Positions 22,360 through 35,070 of a DNA stretch of 64,000 nucleotides are shown here, piece by piece (the stretch's first letter is position 1; every line of letters begins with the position of its first letter). A program made the translations under genes and the position numbers. The stretch comes from Pieris napi (taxonomy: Eukaryota; Arthropoda; Insecta; Lepidoptera; Pieridae). Below the pieces are notes generated by a model. The model was given only the letters and a program-made list of their open reading frames with translations, was not told where the DNA came from and did not search any database. The stretch spans positions 10,464,501-10,528,500 of the forward strand of contig NC_062237.1 of NCBI RefSeq assembly GCF_905475465.1. Reading direction: 5' to 3'.

Positions 22360-24173
22360 TGTCTGCTTGCTTCTTTGTCTTATTTACTACAATTACCTAA
22401 GAGTAGCCTTTCGATTCTAAACATTTTGCAAGGTGCATCAAGCACCAGCTTATAAACGTATCCAAACGAGATGGGATGAGACTAACAAATCAATATCAGT
22501 CCAATGGTTAAGGAAACATCGCTCGCTTGCCATTGTCTCTAACGACTACCGTAGTAAAAGTAGTAAGATTTTCTTGCTTTTACTGCAAATTACTGAAATT
22601 TTAATAAGTTTAAACCACTACAATTTCAGTATACCTTTAGCAAATCGTATATATCAATCATATATCTCAAAAAATAAAGGGTTATTATTTTATTTAATAA
22701 TAAATTATCATTTGTCATGCACGTTGAAGCAACCCTTATGACAGCTAAACAAGTTCTAGGTTTCATCTTACGTATTTCAAAGCCATTTAAATATCCTAAA
22801 AGTTCTATAAACTTATAGAAAACACTTTTGGAATATGGAATTGTAGTCTCCCATCTTTAGAATTCATATGAATACGGAAGAATCGGTTCAGTTGCCCGTC
22901 ATAACTTAAAGCATTTGCCTTAAAATACACGATTTACTTTAATTGGGCCGCGGCGTGTATCTTTACCAGATAATATTCATACGGAATTGCTTGCTAAAAT
23001 CCACTGCAGTACACTAGAAACAAATAGGTATATATTTTACGTGCCTGTCTCACGATTGTGCACATCGTTTGGACACGCTAACAGATTGTGTCGGTTGTAC
23101 AATAAAATTGTGACCAAATCAAAATATACTCAGTGGACATTTTCAGCAACTGCAATGCCGAGCCGTTTTAGGAACCTTTATTATTATTACTTTTATTTCT
23201 TACACGGTGTTATTCCTACCTAATTTATATTTATTAATTTACATTTTTGTTGTAAACTCGCGGACGGACCCATGCCACTTCTTCGATAGAGTCCCCTCGG
23301 GATTCGTGTACCGCGATATCGCGGGCTACTCGACTGCGAAGAAGTCGCATGGATCTGATAAGCGCTGCGCCTAATTCGTAAATTCTCATGTCATTTTCAC
23401 ACGAAGGTATATATTTTATTGCTTACATATTTAATAAATGTTTGATCTTCGGTTTAATATGTGTGAGTTTTGAGGCACCTCTGTAACTGTATTATTACAA
23501 AAAAACAGGTCTTGCATATTTTGCGAGATGGACGAACACTAACTCCAATTTTCGCAGAACGTAAAATGCATCAAACGGTTAGTATTTGTTCGCAAAAATG
23601 TATGTATTGTTTTATCACTATATTATAATAGTGCAGAACCAGCAACAGAAGAAGGAAATAAGATTGATCAATTTTATAGAATACAAAAACTCCTACGTTT
23701 TTGTATCTTCTGGGCATAAATGTGATTGTCAGTTCGTGTTCGTCAAAGTTAATAAAATACGTGCATTACAAAAACATTTATTTACAAAATTTAAATGCAA
23801 GTTGAACACTTGAAATATTAAGTTACTACCCAGCTTTAAATAAACATAAGTTTAAAGATACACTTACGCTAATTAGAAATAAAGCAAATACTCTAATGTA
23901 TGAACAAATTCATACACAACTATTATATACTTAGTAGTAATTATATGTTTACAAAATAACAAAAGTCGATTTTTTACAAGCTTTTATACAATATAGCCTA
24001 ATGTCCATTACTCATCTATTTATTATTTTCTATATAAATGGTTAATTGTCATCTGTCAAAAGCATGAAATGACGCGTATTCTGTCCCGGTTATCTTTGCA
24101 GACTTTGCACATATAAAAGGCTATAACCAATATTAGCCAGTTTGTTTATTACTTCAAATTCTCGTGTGGCTTT
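22360..24173. other. intergenic DNA between convergent GGA and Lst8
   Basis: AT-rich with no supported gene. ORFs of 60-100 codons here lack family resemblance. The only structure I see is the GC-rich nested hairpin at 23270-23352. Confidence 0.5.
23270..23352. repeat. GC-rich nested hairpin
   Basis: Outer arms CCATGCCACTTCTTCG and CGAAGAAGTCGCATGG pair with one mismatch, continue with GAGT/ACTC, and enclose the palindrome CCGCGATATCGCGG. It stands out from AT-rich surroundings. It could be a structured RNA, part of an element end, or neither. Confidence 0.45.
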
Positions 24174-24179
24174 TTTATT
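24174..24179 (-). terminator. candidate Lst8 polyadenylation signal
   Basis: AATAAA on the minus strand, 74 bp after the Lst8 stop; a second one is at 24145-24150. Confidence 0.45.
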
Positions 24180-24252
24180 GCATTGTCTTGTTTATTTCAC
24201 AAAAATTCAATTAATGTTGTTTTTGAAACTGTCGATACTAATAATATTAGAT

Positions 24253-27200
24253 CTATACAGCTTGGTCACGGAAAGCTAGCGCTGTGATAGGTTTCTGATG
24301 TCCGCAATATTCGCGTTCTAAAGTCCCTTTCTCCAAATCCCACAGACGTGCGTAGCTGTCCGATGAACCTGATAAAAAACATTTAAAAAATCTATTTTAA
24401 ATACTTGTCTATTTTAAATCCAAAAGGTATTAGTCAAAATCGCCACTTGTCAAATATGTCAAACTTTAAATAGAAAAAAATGTTTGATAGCTCCGACACT
24501 AAAAATTCCAATATTCATTTGATTTTTGTGAGCATTATTTCTTGTAAATGAACGCTTCTGAAGTTTGTACAGATTATAAAAAAATTGTATTCGTAGAAAA
24601 TCTTGTCAAATAGAGTACGTACTTGATACAGTATAGCTGTCATATGCGAAAGCGAAAGAACTGAACTGAAGAACTACTGAAGCGAAGAACAGTCTAGGGG
24701 TCTCCAGTGTATAATAAAAAAATCTATTTGATTGCATAATCTATATCCACTTCTTTAATATTGGATAATGGCGCATGAATACTCACCTGTGAAGAGATAT
24801 CTAGAGTCGATGGTGAAGGCGGCATCCCACACCCAGCGCTGTGTGTCGTGTCTTAATTCGCGTTTTAGGGTCCAGTCTTTTGTGTTCCACACTTTCGCAG
24901 AACAGTCGCCAGATGTCGTTACTAACATACTAAAATGTGAAGAAACTTAAATTAATTTAATATAAAAAGACTATCTTACATACTTTATAAATTATCGAGC
25001 AAAACAAAAAAAAAACTATTTAACTATACTCTGATTTTTAATTCCGTAGAAATCTGACAGCTATTATTTTTTGACACATCAGAGAAGGCAAACCTTTTTG
25101 GTCGGGCACATTTTTAAATTTCAATACGAGTCTGAACATCTGATTCTATACATACATTTTTATACATATCTTGAAATATTTGTTTCTTTGTCACTTGAGC
25201 AAGTAAATATTTAAATTTACCTGGCATTTGTAGATAAAAAATAAAAAATTCGTTTTACGTAGTTATATAAATAATCTGTACCACTATAGAGCAACCCACG
25301 CTTTTTCACAATAATACCAGTATTTTTTGTTCATTACCACTTTCAGCCTAAATTAGGAATTATTTTTCACTGTTTAGTTTGATGTGCTTTGAAAGCGTGT
25401 TTTTTAGTTTTTTTAAACAATTATTTATTTTTAATTTTTTTTTTTTCGGATTATTGCATTGTCATCGATCTTTGACAGTGGGTCAAAATCGAGTCCGAAG
25501 GAGTCGGTTACATACATACAGGTGAAGCTAATATAAAGCGTGTAAAAATACTTACGTAGAATCCAAACTGAAGTTACATCTCAACGCGTACTTGCTATGA
25601 GCCTGTATGTGTTTCTTTGGAACAGGCCGAGGCGGTGACCCACCCAAAGACCAAATATAACAATTTCCTTTATTATTGACACACGCCATTAATTTACCTT
25701 CTGGGTCTATTGCTATATCTTGGATAGAGGCCTCCGCTTCAGGTATCTAAAAATTATGCACAGACATTTGAAAAATTATTACTACAATATTCTAAGAAAT
25801 TTAAAATGGAGGTAGTTAATATTTATACCATATCACTGTAAAATTAAGAAATTTTGTATTGTAAAAACAACAAGAAAAAAATATTAAACACTAAACACAA
25901 AGTTGTTGGTTGTCACTTTTTGGACATCTATATAGCTGTACCGTACTTAAATAAAGTATTAAACTCTAATACAGATGTAACATATGTAAAATAAATCAAG
26001 TTAAGCTAACAATTTAGGCGTAATAATTAAATACTTCTTAAAATTGTAAAGCGCTATAAACATAGTTTAATGTTTATATGGCAACACTGAACATTTAAGA
26101 TATACACTAAAATAAACGTAAGCCATTTATATCACAAATGCTTAAATTATTTAGTGTAAAAGTTTTTGGGCTTTATTATCAAAGAATATTATATATATAA
26201 CAGCCATCTCAAGAATTATACACCATACAGATTATTAATTCAGGAAGTTAGCATATAATTATGAACTTATTAATAAATGTATGAAAAATAAAGTTTTTCT
26301 ATAACAGCCCTGAACCAACCTAGGAACCTGAACCTAGGAAAATCAACTAAAAAAATATGTATAATAATTACAAGTTGTTCATTGTGATCAGTCTTCAAGT
26401 CCCAGATGTGAATAATTCCGCTCTGACCTCCTACCATGATCTGCGATTGGTCTGGGTGTAACACAACTGCATTTACTGGAGCCGGCACTTGAAATATCCG
26501 CTGACATTGAAATTGTCTTCCTGCTCTGTGAACAGATTAATATTATCACCTAGAAGTAACCTGTATTGAAAATGAAATCTTATTATTTTTTTTACATAAT
26601 GTATATGTAACAGCTGTATTCTTATGCTACTAGTATTAAAGTAACATCTCTCTTCCTCTTTGTTTACAACAAAATTATACATATGGCTAAATCCGAGGAG
26701 GTTAAATTATCAACTACTACTGAAAATGACAAAATGCTTGTTATCAGAACTTGATTATGGAACTAAATAAAATTTATAAGATGGTTTACAGAGATGCGAC
26801 CTATTTTCATATGATCATTCACAAACAGATGTACAGACACAACCATGACCAAACATATCACACACGGTTAAGTAAATTTATCTTAATTTTGAATACCAAA
26901 TTTACAGTATATTTGGTTTATATGTTTCTAAGTACTAAGTTTTTGTTCTTTTATTGTACCTCAGAAGAGTCTGGTCATCCACATCAGTAAAAAAAGTTAT
27001 GGTAAATTTACATTGACTACCAGTTCCCAAAACAAGAGTGTAGAATGACTGCAAAGAACTGGCAATAAACTCTTCCTCTCTTTAAAATTGCCAAGGTTTA
27101 TTTATTTACAAAATGTTTGTAAGCACTTGCAACCATTACACCACGCTCACATATCATCATATTATGTTAAATATACTGTAACATTACATACCTTAAATCC

Positions 27201-27898
27201 CAAATCCTGGCAGTGCAGTCTTCTCCACCCGTATACATCCACTGACCATTTTCCTGCAATGTTAACAGACATTATTGTTAGATGTTATGTATCTATTACT
27301 TCTTCATAGAAGAGTATGACGGTAATTACTTTCTGATGAAAGATAATAATGACAAAACATTCAAACAAACAAAAAAAAGATAATCTGATGGCTTTAAAGT
27401 TTAATGAGCAAAATATATACATAACTGTGTGTTAGATCTATTTCATTTATTTAAAAAACATACCTGAAAGCCAACACGTGAGACATTCTTAGTGACACCA
27501 TCGAAGTTAATGATTGGATCAGGGTTGGCACTGGCTAAATCATACATCCGAATATGCTGGTACCCACATGCTGCAACCATTTGCCCGCTAGGGTTAATTT
27601 CTAAATCATTTACTTGCTGAAATTGATTAAACATACTACTTTAATAAATTAAATTTACATGTTTCAAGCCCGACTCATGTTTTACGATTCCTTGTTTAAT
27701 AAAATCGCAGCAGAAACATAAACACTTAAATACAAACTTTTAGACATATTTTAATGTTTTGCATACCGAGTCTGGATGTTGCATAGTACGTAAACAAACA
27801 CCGCTATGAGCCTGCCAGAGCTTGATGGTGTGATCGTAGCCACCAGTCACAAGTGCAACTTGAGAGCCCCCCGCAGGACCATCTCCAGACATTGTCAT
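24253..27898 (-). CDS. Lst8: Lst8 / mLST8 (GbetaL), WD40 subunit of TORC1 and TORC2
   Basis: Seven exons on the minus strand: 27767-27898, 27464-27616, 27192-27253, 26372-26525, 25556-25746, 24787-24929, 24253-24368, giving 316 residues (fly and human proteins are about 313-326). Seven WD40 blades can be followed: VTGGYDHTIKLW, ACGYQHIRMYDL, TGGEDCTARIWDL, VGGQSGIIHIWDLKTDHNEQ, ACVNNKGNCYIWSL, TTSGDCSAKVWN, TGSSDSYARLWDL, then GHQKPITALAF. Lst8 binds the kinase domain of TOR and stabilises both TOR complexes. Two ATGs lie two codons apart (27898 and 27892); the first is used here, and either gives a normal N-terminus. All GT-AG junctions and phases agree. Introns are AT-rich and hold little apart from a repeat fragment at 27015-27090. 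Confidence 0.97.
27015..27090 (-). repeat. short dispersed repeat (family R2), minus copy
   Basis: On the minus strand GGAAGAGTTTATTGCCAGTTC followed by the T/G-rich unit seen at 6228-6395. It lies in an Lst8 intron. Confidence 0.45.
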
Positions 27899-28327
27899 CG
27901 TTCAATATTATCGAAAATTTTCAATAATATGAAATTATAACCTATTATACATTTTATCCAAAACTTATGAGAAATCAGGACAATTATTATTTTCCTATTG
28001 GCTCGAAAATATGATACTTATTCGTCAACTGTTTTAAAAATGTTGAAACTTTTCGGAAAAAGCTACACATCGAAATTGTTAGTTTGTTTATAAATAACTA
28101 TTTACTATAGTATAGTACGTAATAAGTAATAACTAATAAGACATAAGTATTAAGTTTTTTTTTTAATTTTATGGCCAGGTAACGAGACCTTTACGCCAAA
28201 TAAGTATAAAATATAGCAGCCATAAAATATTAGTTGGCAAATGACAATTTAGGAATTGCTATTGACATTCGTTATAAGCACATGACAATTGACAGTCCGA
28301 CTTATACCACGCAAGTAAGCACTCAGC

Positions 28328-29446
28328 TAGGGATGCCGATTCTTCCCGAAAAATATCGATTCGAATCGTTAGCTGATGAATCGTTTTACAAATAATCGTG
28401 GTCTACAAGATCGATTTCAATTATTTCAGTTTCAGGGCTTTCGGAAATGAAATTAACTCTTTATTACCAAATCTAAGTCAAATCAGGTATGTATGAAGAT
28501 TTTTTTAAATCAGGTATGTATGAATATAATTTCAAATTGTATTTATTTCATGAACTAATTATCATTCTCAAGGCTTTATAACTAAACTTTTTAAAAATAA
28601 TAAATTATCCAGTCTTTTCGGAGCCAAGCGGTTCCGTTCGTTACTTGCAATGTTGCCGGCAATTGAAAAAGTTATACATACATATTTTAGCGCGTAGGGG
28701 AAAAATGATGAGAGTAAATTTAAAAAAAACATCGACATACTGAAGTCAGCATAGTCAACATTTTAAAATAAAAATGTCAATTTCTTTAATTACTTATGTA
28801 GGATTAATTTTTTTGTGATATTTAAATAAACTTCATTTAACTAGATAATGCATTATAATAAAACTTTCAATGTATTAAATACCTTTTTTTATATTGTTAG
28901 GGTCGTTTTTTCTACAAACGTAGAATAAGTCGAAAGATAAAAATCGGTTAATTCCTAATTTTTGAATTAATTTCAAACTAAACACCTTAATATTTTATTT
29001 TTCGTGGTTTTATTAATTAAAAATAAACAATAGACATTATAAAAACAAATTAACGTTTAAGAATAATCAAAATCGCAATTAACCTAATCTCGTTGCGATA
29101 ATTTTAGGTGAAATTTGATAGATGCTGAGTACGAGAGCGAGCAAACGCGCGCCTGAGCCCTGAGGCACGTCCACACCAGCTGAGGCATTTGGCTCGCGAG
29201 GCTGCCGCGCGAGCCTGTGCGCTAGGTGGGTACGCGGCTAATGCATCGAGTATATGAATACATCTTCAAAGCATCGGATCTATTCAATGTATCGCATTGT
29301 AAACATCGATGTATCTCGAATATCCATAATAGACAAAGACCAGACATAATGTCGGAAGGTGGCAGATGAAAAATCGACTATGGTTTTCAATTATAAAAAT
29401 CGATACTCACTTAAAAAAAAAAACGATTATTTTTTTCACATCCCTA
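28328..29446. mobile_element. hAT-like non-autonomous DNA element, copy 2
   Basis: Ends TAGGGATG (28328-28335) and CATCCCTA (29439-29446) bound about 1.1 kb. From about 28930 the body follows the copy at 1229-1897 closely, with an extra GC-rich block near 29125-29240 and a family-R1 piece near 28700. The inner part may hold nested insertions. It lies between Lst8 and HmgD. Confidence 0.5.
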
Positions 29447-30767
29447 CACGTTACATGGTACCGGAGACAAAATATACTAACCTAAGCTATTTGTTAGCTC
29501 TATTAAAAAATCTAGTCAATTTTAACCAGAGGTGCAATACTTTATGTACAGAAATATATGTACGAATCCTATAACATAAACTTGCTTCGGCACTCGACAA
29601 GTAAATTAATTTTAATTAAATCCACGATAGTACAGGCTGTCTGGCTATTTTCGATCAGTATTATCTTAAAATTGGAATGTTTTATATAGAATAAACATTG
29701 ATTACTGATACAGGAAATGGGAAATAAAATAAAAAACACCTTAAAAATAGAATTTTATATGAAATTACTTTATTGAACATGTAAAATCCATATTGACATG
29801 AGGAATGCTATTCTCATTTACAAAATAACACAGAATATGTAAAATTTCAGAGACTAATCACATTAAAACCTACCTATACAACTAAAATACAACATACACA
29901 TCAATTTTCTAAACATTAATCAAATTACTCACTTCGGTGACACATACCGAGGTGTAAGCTTAGCTTAAGTTTGGTACCATTATTAGTATTGAAATTTACA
30001 ATGACAGAGGTAGGTTTTACTTTAACAATAAGCCATAGTTAATGAAATTGTCTCTAATTTTACATTTTGATATAGTTAAACCAAAACTTATGTCTTTGAG
30101 CACAAAGGTTATTTATACATAGCAACACAAAAATTTTATGGCAGAGCACAGCTTTTACTGCAGAGTTAGGTAAGAAGACATAGAGTTTTGATGAAACCAC
30201 TCAAGGTACATTAATTAAAGGTGAGCATCCAGTCACAGCGAACTTAACAAGGGAGGGCTAACTGTACAATTTCCCCATTTTCATACATGCTAACACTTAA
30301 CATTATTTTTTTTGAGGCTTAGAAATCTAGACCTTAGCCTGAACGCTGAACCTTTCCAAATTCTGCATGAAAAAGACTGCATACAGTGTGGTGCAGACGA
30401 TATTACGTGAAGCTGCACAGGGATATTCATTAAACAAATACACTTAGTATAAGACAGTAATAACCTGCTAGGCTCTATACATAATGACTGCATCACATGT
30501 TACACTCACCTAGAATCTATTCCTATTTAATTACTAAAACATTGTTACATACTAAACTACATATTAAAAAATGTTAATGCCTTCAGAATACCAATATCCA
30601 GTTAATAATAATACAGAAAATAATAATTTTGTAAACTTCTGATAAAAGATGCTAAAAAAAAATTTGTTGTAATGTATACAGACTTTGGAAAGTCAGTGGT
30701 ACATTATGTAATAAATTAAGTCCGAGTAAATTATTCAATATGAACAGAAATGCGTTGGTTTGGGAGA
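29447..30767. other. spacer and probable long 3' UTR of HmgD
   Basis: No gene seen. A minus-strand AATAAA at 29769-29774 would give HmgD a 3' UTR of about 1 kb. The rest is AT-rich with no repeat I recognise. Confidence 0.4.
29769..29774 (-). terminator. candidate HmgD polyadenylation signal
   Basis: AATAAA on the minus strand about 1 kb after the HmgD stop. Placement is tentative. Confidence 0.35.
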
Positions 30768-31410
30768 TCATTCGCTTTCCTCATCATCGTCGTCACCATC
30801 TTCTTCCTCAGACTCTTCCTTCTTCTTCTTAGCCTTCTGAAAACGAAAGCATTGGAAATGTTTTTATTATAGATAAAGTTCTACTACTACCTATAGCTAC
30901 ATACAAATAAACAAAGCCAACAGGAAATAAGGAAAGTTATGATGCAGGTTACCTTGGCGATAAATAAAAATCATAATATAACTAAAATAAAGTGGTTCCA
31001 TATAATATACTCACAGGTGACGCCTTCTTTGCCTTCTTGCCTCTCTTTGTTGCCTGCTTCTTGCCACCACCACCACCTTCACCACCACCGCCATTCGCGT
31101 TATATGATTCTAAGTCTTTAGTATATTGTTCTTTTGCTTGGGCTGCTTTTTCTTCCCATTCCTGATAAAATATAATATTGATATAAAACAAATCATAAAT
31201 TGTGATAGAAAATCCAAGAGAAAGTATGTTATAAAAAAAACAGTAAAAATAAAATCTTACACTCTTGTCTTTCATAGCCCTCCAAATTTCACCGCCTTTT
31301 TTAGCGATCTCGGTGACTTTCAAGCCTGGGTTATCGGATTTGATTTGTTCTCTTGCGCTGTTTAGCCATAGCATGTAAGCTGACATGGGACGCTTCGGCT
31401 TGTCCGACAT
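30768..31410 (-). CDS. HmgD: HmgD-like HMGB protein (single HMG box, basic linker, acidic tail)
   Basis: Three coding exons on the minus strand: 31261-31410, 31015-31161, 30768-30836, giving 121 residues. Residues 5-72 are one HMG box: KPKRPMSAYMLWLN, then KVTEIAKKGGEIWRAMKDKS, then EWEEKAAQAKEQYTKDL. A glycine-rich spacer (NANGGGGEGGGGG) and a lysine-rich arm (KKQATKRGKKAKKA) follow, and the protein ends in an acidic run (EESEEEDGDDDDEESE). Fly HmgD/HmgZ have this layout and length and bind and bend DNA in chromatin without sequence preference. A 5' untranslated exon is spliced on (intron 31424-32042). The intron inside the HMG box lies between the codons for KDKS and EWEEKA, exactly as in SSRP1 next door. 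I cannot tell HmgD from HmgZ. Confidence 0.93.
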
Positions 31411-32042
31411 TTTGACTTTTTTCCTGTAAATAATCATTTAAGAATACAAAAAACATCGAAAACGCGCGGCAACAGGTTATGCGGGCCATGCTGCACTCGA
31501 TTCGAAGCGTCCGTATTGAACTAGGCGTTCTCTAGAACACACTTTTGGCGGGAAACCTATTTACAACCCATGCGCAAGAACAAAATGGTATTATTTCATT
31601 TCAGCATTTAAATCCCGACATTAATAGCACATTTCAATCAATTGGTAGCATATCATTGAACAAAAATTGTTATCGCCCCATATAACGAGTTCAGTGGCCT
31701 ATGCTTGGGTCGTAAGAGCCATTTTGTTTTCACGTATTGTGTGGAAAATACGCAATAACTAATCATGACATAATTGCTACATCATCGCACATATAATAAG
31801 CTTTAACTTGTAGAAGAACTGTTCGATACCTTCAATGGAAAAGATTCGAGAAATAAATTATCAAAAATAGGGCGTCCTTTCTCATACCCACGCGTAGTAC
31901 GGAAAGTACGGCGAAGCCCATAGCCATGTTTGAGTCAGAATTCCAACGTGGAAAAAACCTTGATTTACTAAAATAAGTCTTCATATATACATTAAAGCTT
32001 AGTATTATAAGTGGGTTTAGTAATAAAAATAATTAGACTTAC

Positions 32043-32110
32043 CTGATGGCGAAAATTTTGAAATAATTTTTGAACTAGTGCACAACCAAACTGCAGACGT
32101 AGAGAACCGA
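32043..32110 (-). other. HmgD 5' untranslated exon and promoter area
   Basis: A minus-strand donor (CATCAG then GTAAGT) at 32042/32043 pairs with the acceptor TTTACAG at 31424, 13 bases before the HmgD ATG. The upstream end of the exon is not visible; 32110 is a guess. Confidence 0.5.
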
Positions 32111-34699
32111 AAGAAAATGTATGGAGCTCAAAGCAATGTTCCCAGAGCAAGCTAGCTTGGGGGACCTCGCGTCATCACCACAGCGCCCTCTATCTTCGCT
32201 GTGATTGGCTGGGACGTACACTGCTACCAACGCTAAAGTACTATCAATCGCCATACTATTACGTATATCCGTGACGTATGCTTTACCAGATTATACCAAT
32301 ATAGACTTTATGCTTTGGTAATATGGTATGATGTTGATTATTTAATCATACTCCATACTATGTGTTCTAAAATATTTTTACGGTTTTCTTCAAGAAAATA
32401 ATGCTAATACTATTGATTAATCGACACTACGAATCCATTTTGATGCATATTTCATTTTTTCACATATACTTTACATAGTTTCATTTAAAAAGTATGTCAA
32501 AATTTGGCCTAGTCTACTGATAGGTTTCCTTACCAGCCTTAACAACATTAATTCGCGCCCGATTTTAAATGCAGCCAACGTGTATACGAAAAACTAAAAG
32601 CGCGGCAAACGTCAGAGCGAAAGGGATGCCAATAAAACATCGTTTGTTTACGATTTGATATTTCAAAGGGGATTGAGAAATAGATTTTATTTCGTTTCAA
32701 TAAGGATGTAGAGAAATAGAAACAGAAACAGAAACAACACTTACAGAAATAGAAATAAAATTCAATATATTTAGCGGTTCCTTTCCTACCGTGTATTTTT
32801 TATTTCCTTGCATAAGCTACATTAAGAATTTGTTTTCTTATTAGGTAAATGAACATAGTTTTTATTTAATTAATTAGTTGTCATTGGTTAATTAATAATT
32901 ATATTTTACTTTACGTAATACTATAATCATCTCGGTTCAGATGCTTTTATTTCATTTTTATGCTATATTTTACAGAAGCTTCATATCCTTCATAGATGAT
33001 GTATATTGTATAGGTACATTAATATGATAAATTGAGAAAAGATACACAATGGTTTACCTAAAAGGTAGGTTCTCTTAGGTACAATGAAAAAGCTTCATTG
33101 GTGTATAAACGGTATCGGAAGTGGATTTGAAATCTACAATTCACGTAATAAACGATTAAATTATGACTATTTTAAAATTTAAAAGGTCGTTACTTATAGA
33201 CGCACCGCATTTGGTAGCTTAATTTACGCTCTGCGGTAAATACTTAGGAAACTAAATCACAAGAGTTGTATTTAGTATATAACGATGCATACCTATTAAG
33301 AACCTGCTCGTGTATGTTATTTCGGTGATGTAACAAAAAAGACATATTTTAAGAAATACTTAAGTAGTCAGACTAACTACATCTACAAATTGATACATTT
33401 TTCTTCAAGTTTTGGTTTTTGTTACGATAATTCGCTATAGGCAAAGGCCCAATCAAAAAATAGAGGTAAAAAACTATCAGGCGTTAAAATTTACTAAGCA
33501 TATGTAATTTTATATTATTAGAATTATCAATTAGGTAGGTATATACATATTATTATTTTTTTAAAGGTGTAACGACTTCAAAATGCATTCTTGTTATTTT
33601 TACTGATTGGTCTTTATTTAAGCGGGTTAAAAATGTTATACCTAATACAACATAATATTGTTTAAAAAAAACGCTTGTTTTAAAAAAGTATCTTCCAATG
33701 TATTGTGTGTCACCGTGTCTTACAGCCATGTAAATTAGCCAAAAATATTTATTATAAAAAATCGAAGCTCGAATAACGGAACAGGTTGCACATAAACCGG
33801 TCAATACGCAGAAGTCTTGTCTCCAAACTCAAATGTAGGTAAATAACCAGTCCGACGCCTTGATCATTCATGGATTTAAAAAAAAAACAGGATTCTTTTC
33901 ATGAAAACATTTAGTACGAATTTAAACAAAAAAATAATAATTATATAGAACTTATGAATACTTTCACATGTTCATTTGTGGAGATTGCATCGTGTTTGTA
34001 AAAAAATTGCATTTTTTTACCTAACACACAATTGAAACACACATGGACAATAATAAAAAGTAAAATCTTTAATAAACTTGATTTCTTTAAAGATTAGATT
34101 TCGTATCAGTAATAATACAGGGGAAAAAAGTTGTTATAGTTCCACTCTTATAATTTATAACTAACGTACAAAAAGCCCCTGAGACGTTACCGGGTCCCAA
34201 GAACTACCTAACCGTATTTCGTTTAACAATTGTAATGCAAAGGGATGCCGTGCAGGGAACCAGCAACAATTATTATTGTTGCAGTCCCTTGTAAAATGCT
34301 AAAGAAATAAATAATATATACGATGCATTGCGATAATGTAAAGAGTAAATTAAGGTGTACACTTTGGTTGCTAGAAAACATTGTAAGTAACAATATAGAA
34401 GAAAAAATTACGAATTTAACGCTTAAACTCGCAAATATCGTATTGTTGTTATTTGAGAGTATCAAAAATTTATTTGCAAATTTTTCCTGTATACGTACAT
34501 ATGTTGCATCAACGTAAACAATTACTTTATTGATCGTATATATTTATATAAAATAGACTACAACCAACCAAATTTAAACGTTTAATTATTTTATTTATCT
34601 TGAACATAAAATAATAATACTGATCACCGCGTACATGCATGATCGCGGATTCAATATTATCATTTTGATACGATAAGCAAACACCTATAGATAGAACCT
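32111..34699. other. intergenic DNA upstream of HmgD
   Basis: AT-rich, with no supported gene. ORFs of 60-85 codons at 33553-33804 and 34223-34517 have no family features. It ends at the ACCT target duplication of the gypsy element. Confidence 0.5.
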
Positions 34700-35059
34700 A
34701 GTCAAGTAGTGGGTCCGCGAAAAAAGGGTTTTTAAAAACTTAAAGTTAAAATGAATACAACCGGTCCGATTTGAGGTCCGTTTAATACTGAATTTTACAA
34801 GTATTCTATTATATTTATATCCTATTCTTAAAGGCCTACGTGACCGTTGTGCTGACACATTGTTCTCACGCTCTACAAGGAAACGATACTTAGTAAGAAC
34901 TAAGAGTGGATCGTAAATCATGTAAGAGTGGTTCGTTAATCATGTAACAGCACTTCAGCTATTGAAATATAAAGGATCTTTGTACTATTATGTTGCAATG
35001 GTTTTTGTTTATATAAAATATAATCATCTTATAGTGGTGACAGACGGGGTTATATAACT
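34700..35059 (-). repeat. 3' LTR of the gypsy element
   Basis: 360 bp, AGTTATATAAC... to ...CTACTTGACT on the minus strand, matching 41998-42357 at every position I compared. The ends AGT...ACT are typical of this group. Confidence 0.96.
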
Positions 35060-35070
35060 CCTCCCTCCTT
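35060..35070 (-). other. polypurine tract
   Basis: AAGGAGGGAGG on the minus strand directly precedes the 3' LTR, the expected primer site for plus-strand DNA synthesis. Confidence 0.85.

Noticed and set aside
22433..22741. 102-codon ORF after GGA
   Set aside because: Composition is that of AT-rich non-coding DNA; no motif, no splice support.
30982..31437. 151-codon ORF as one continuous HMG protein
   Set aside because: It reads through the intron 31162-31260 and starts upstream of the MSDKPKRP start; the spliced model restores a normal HMG box.
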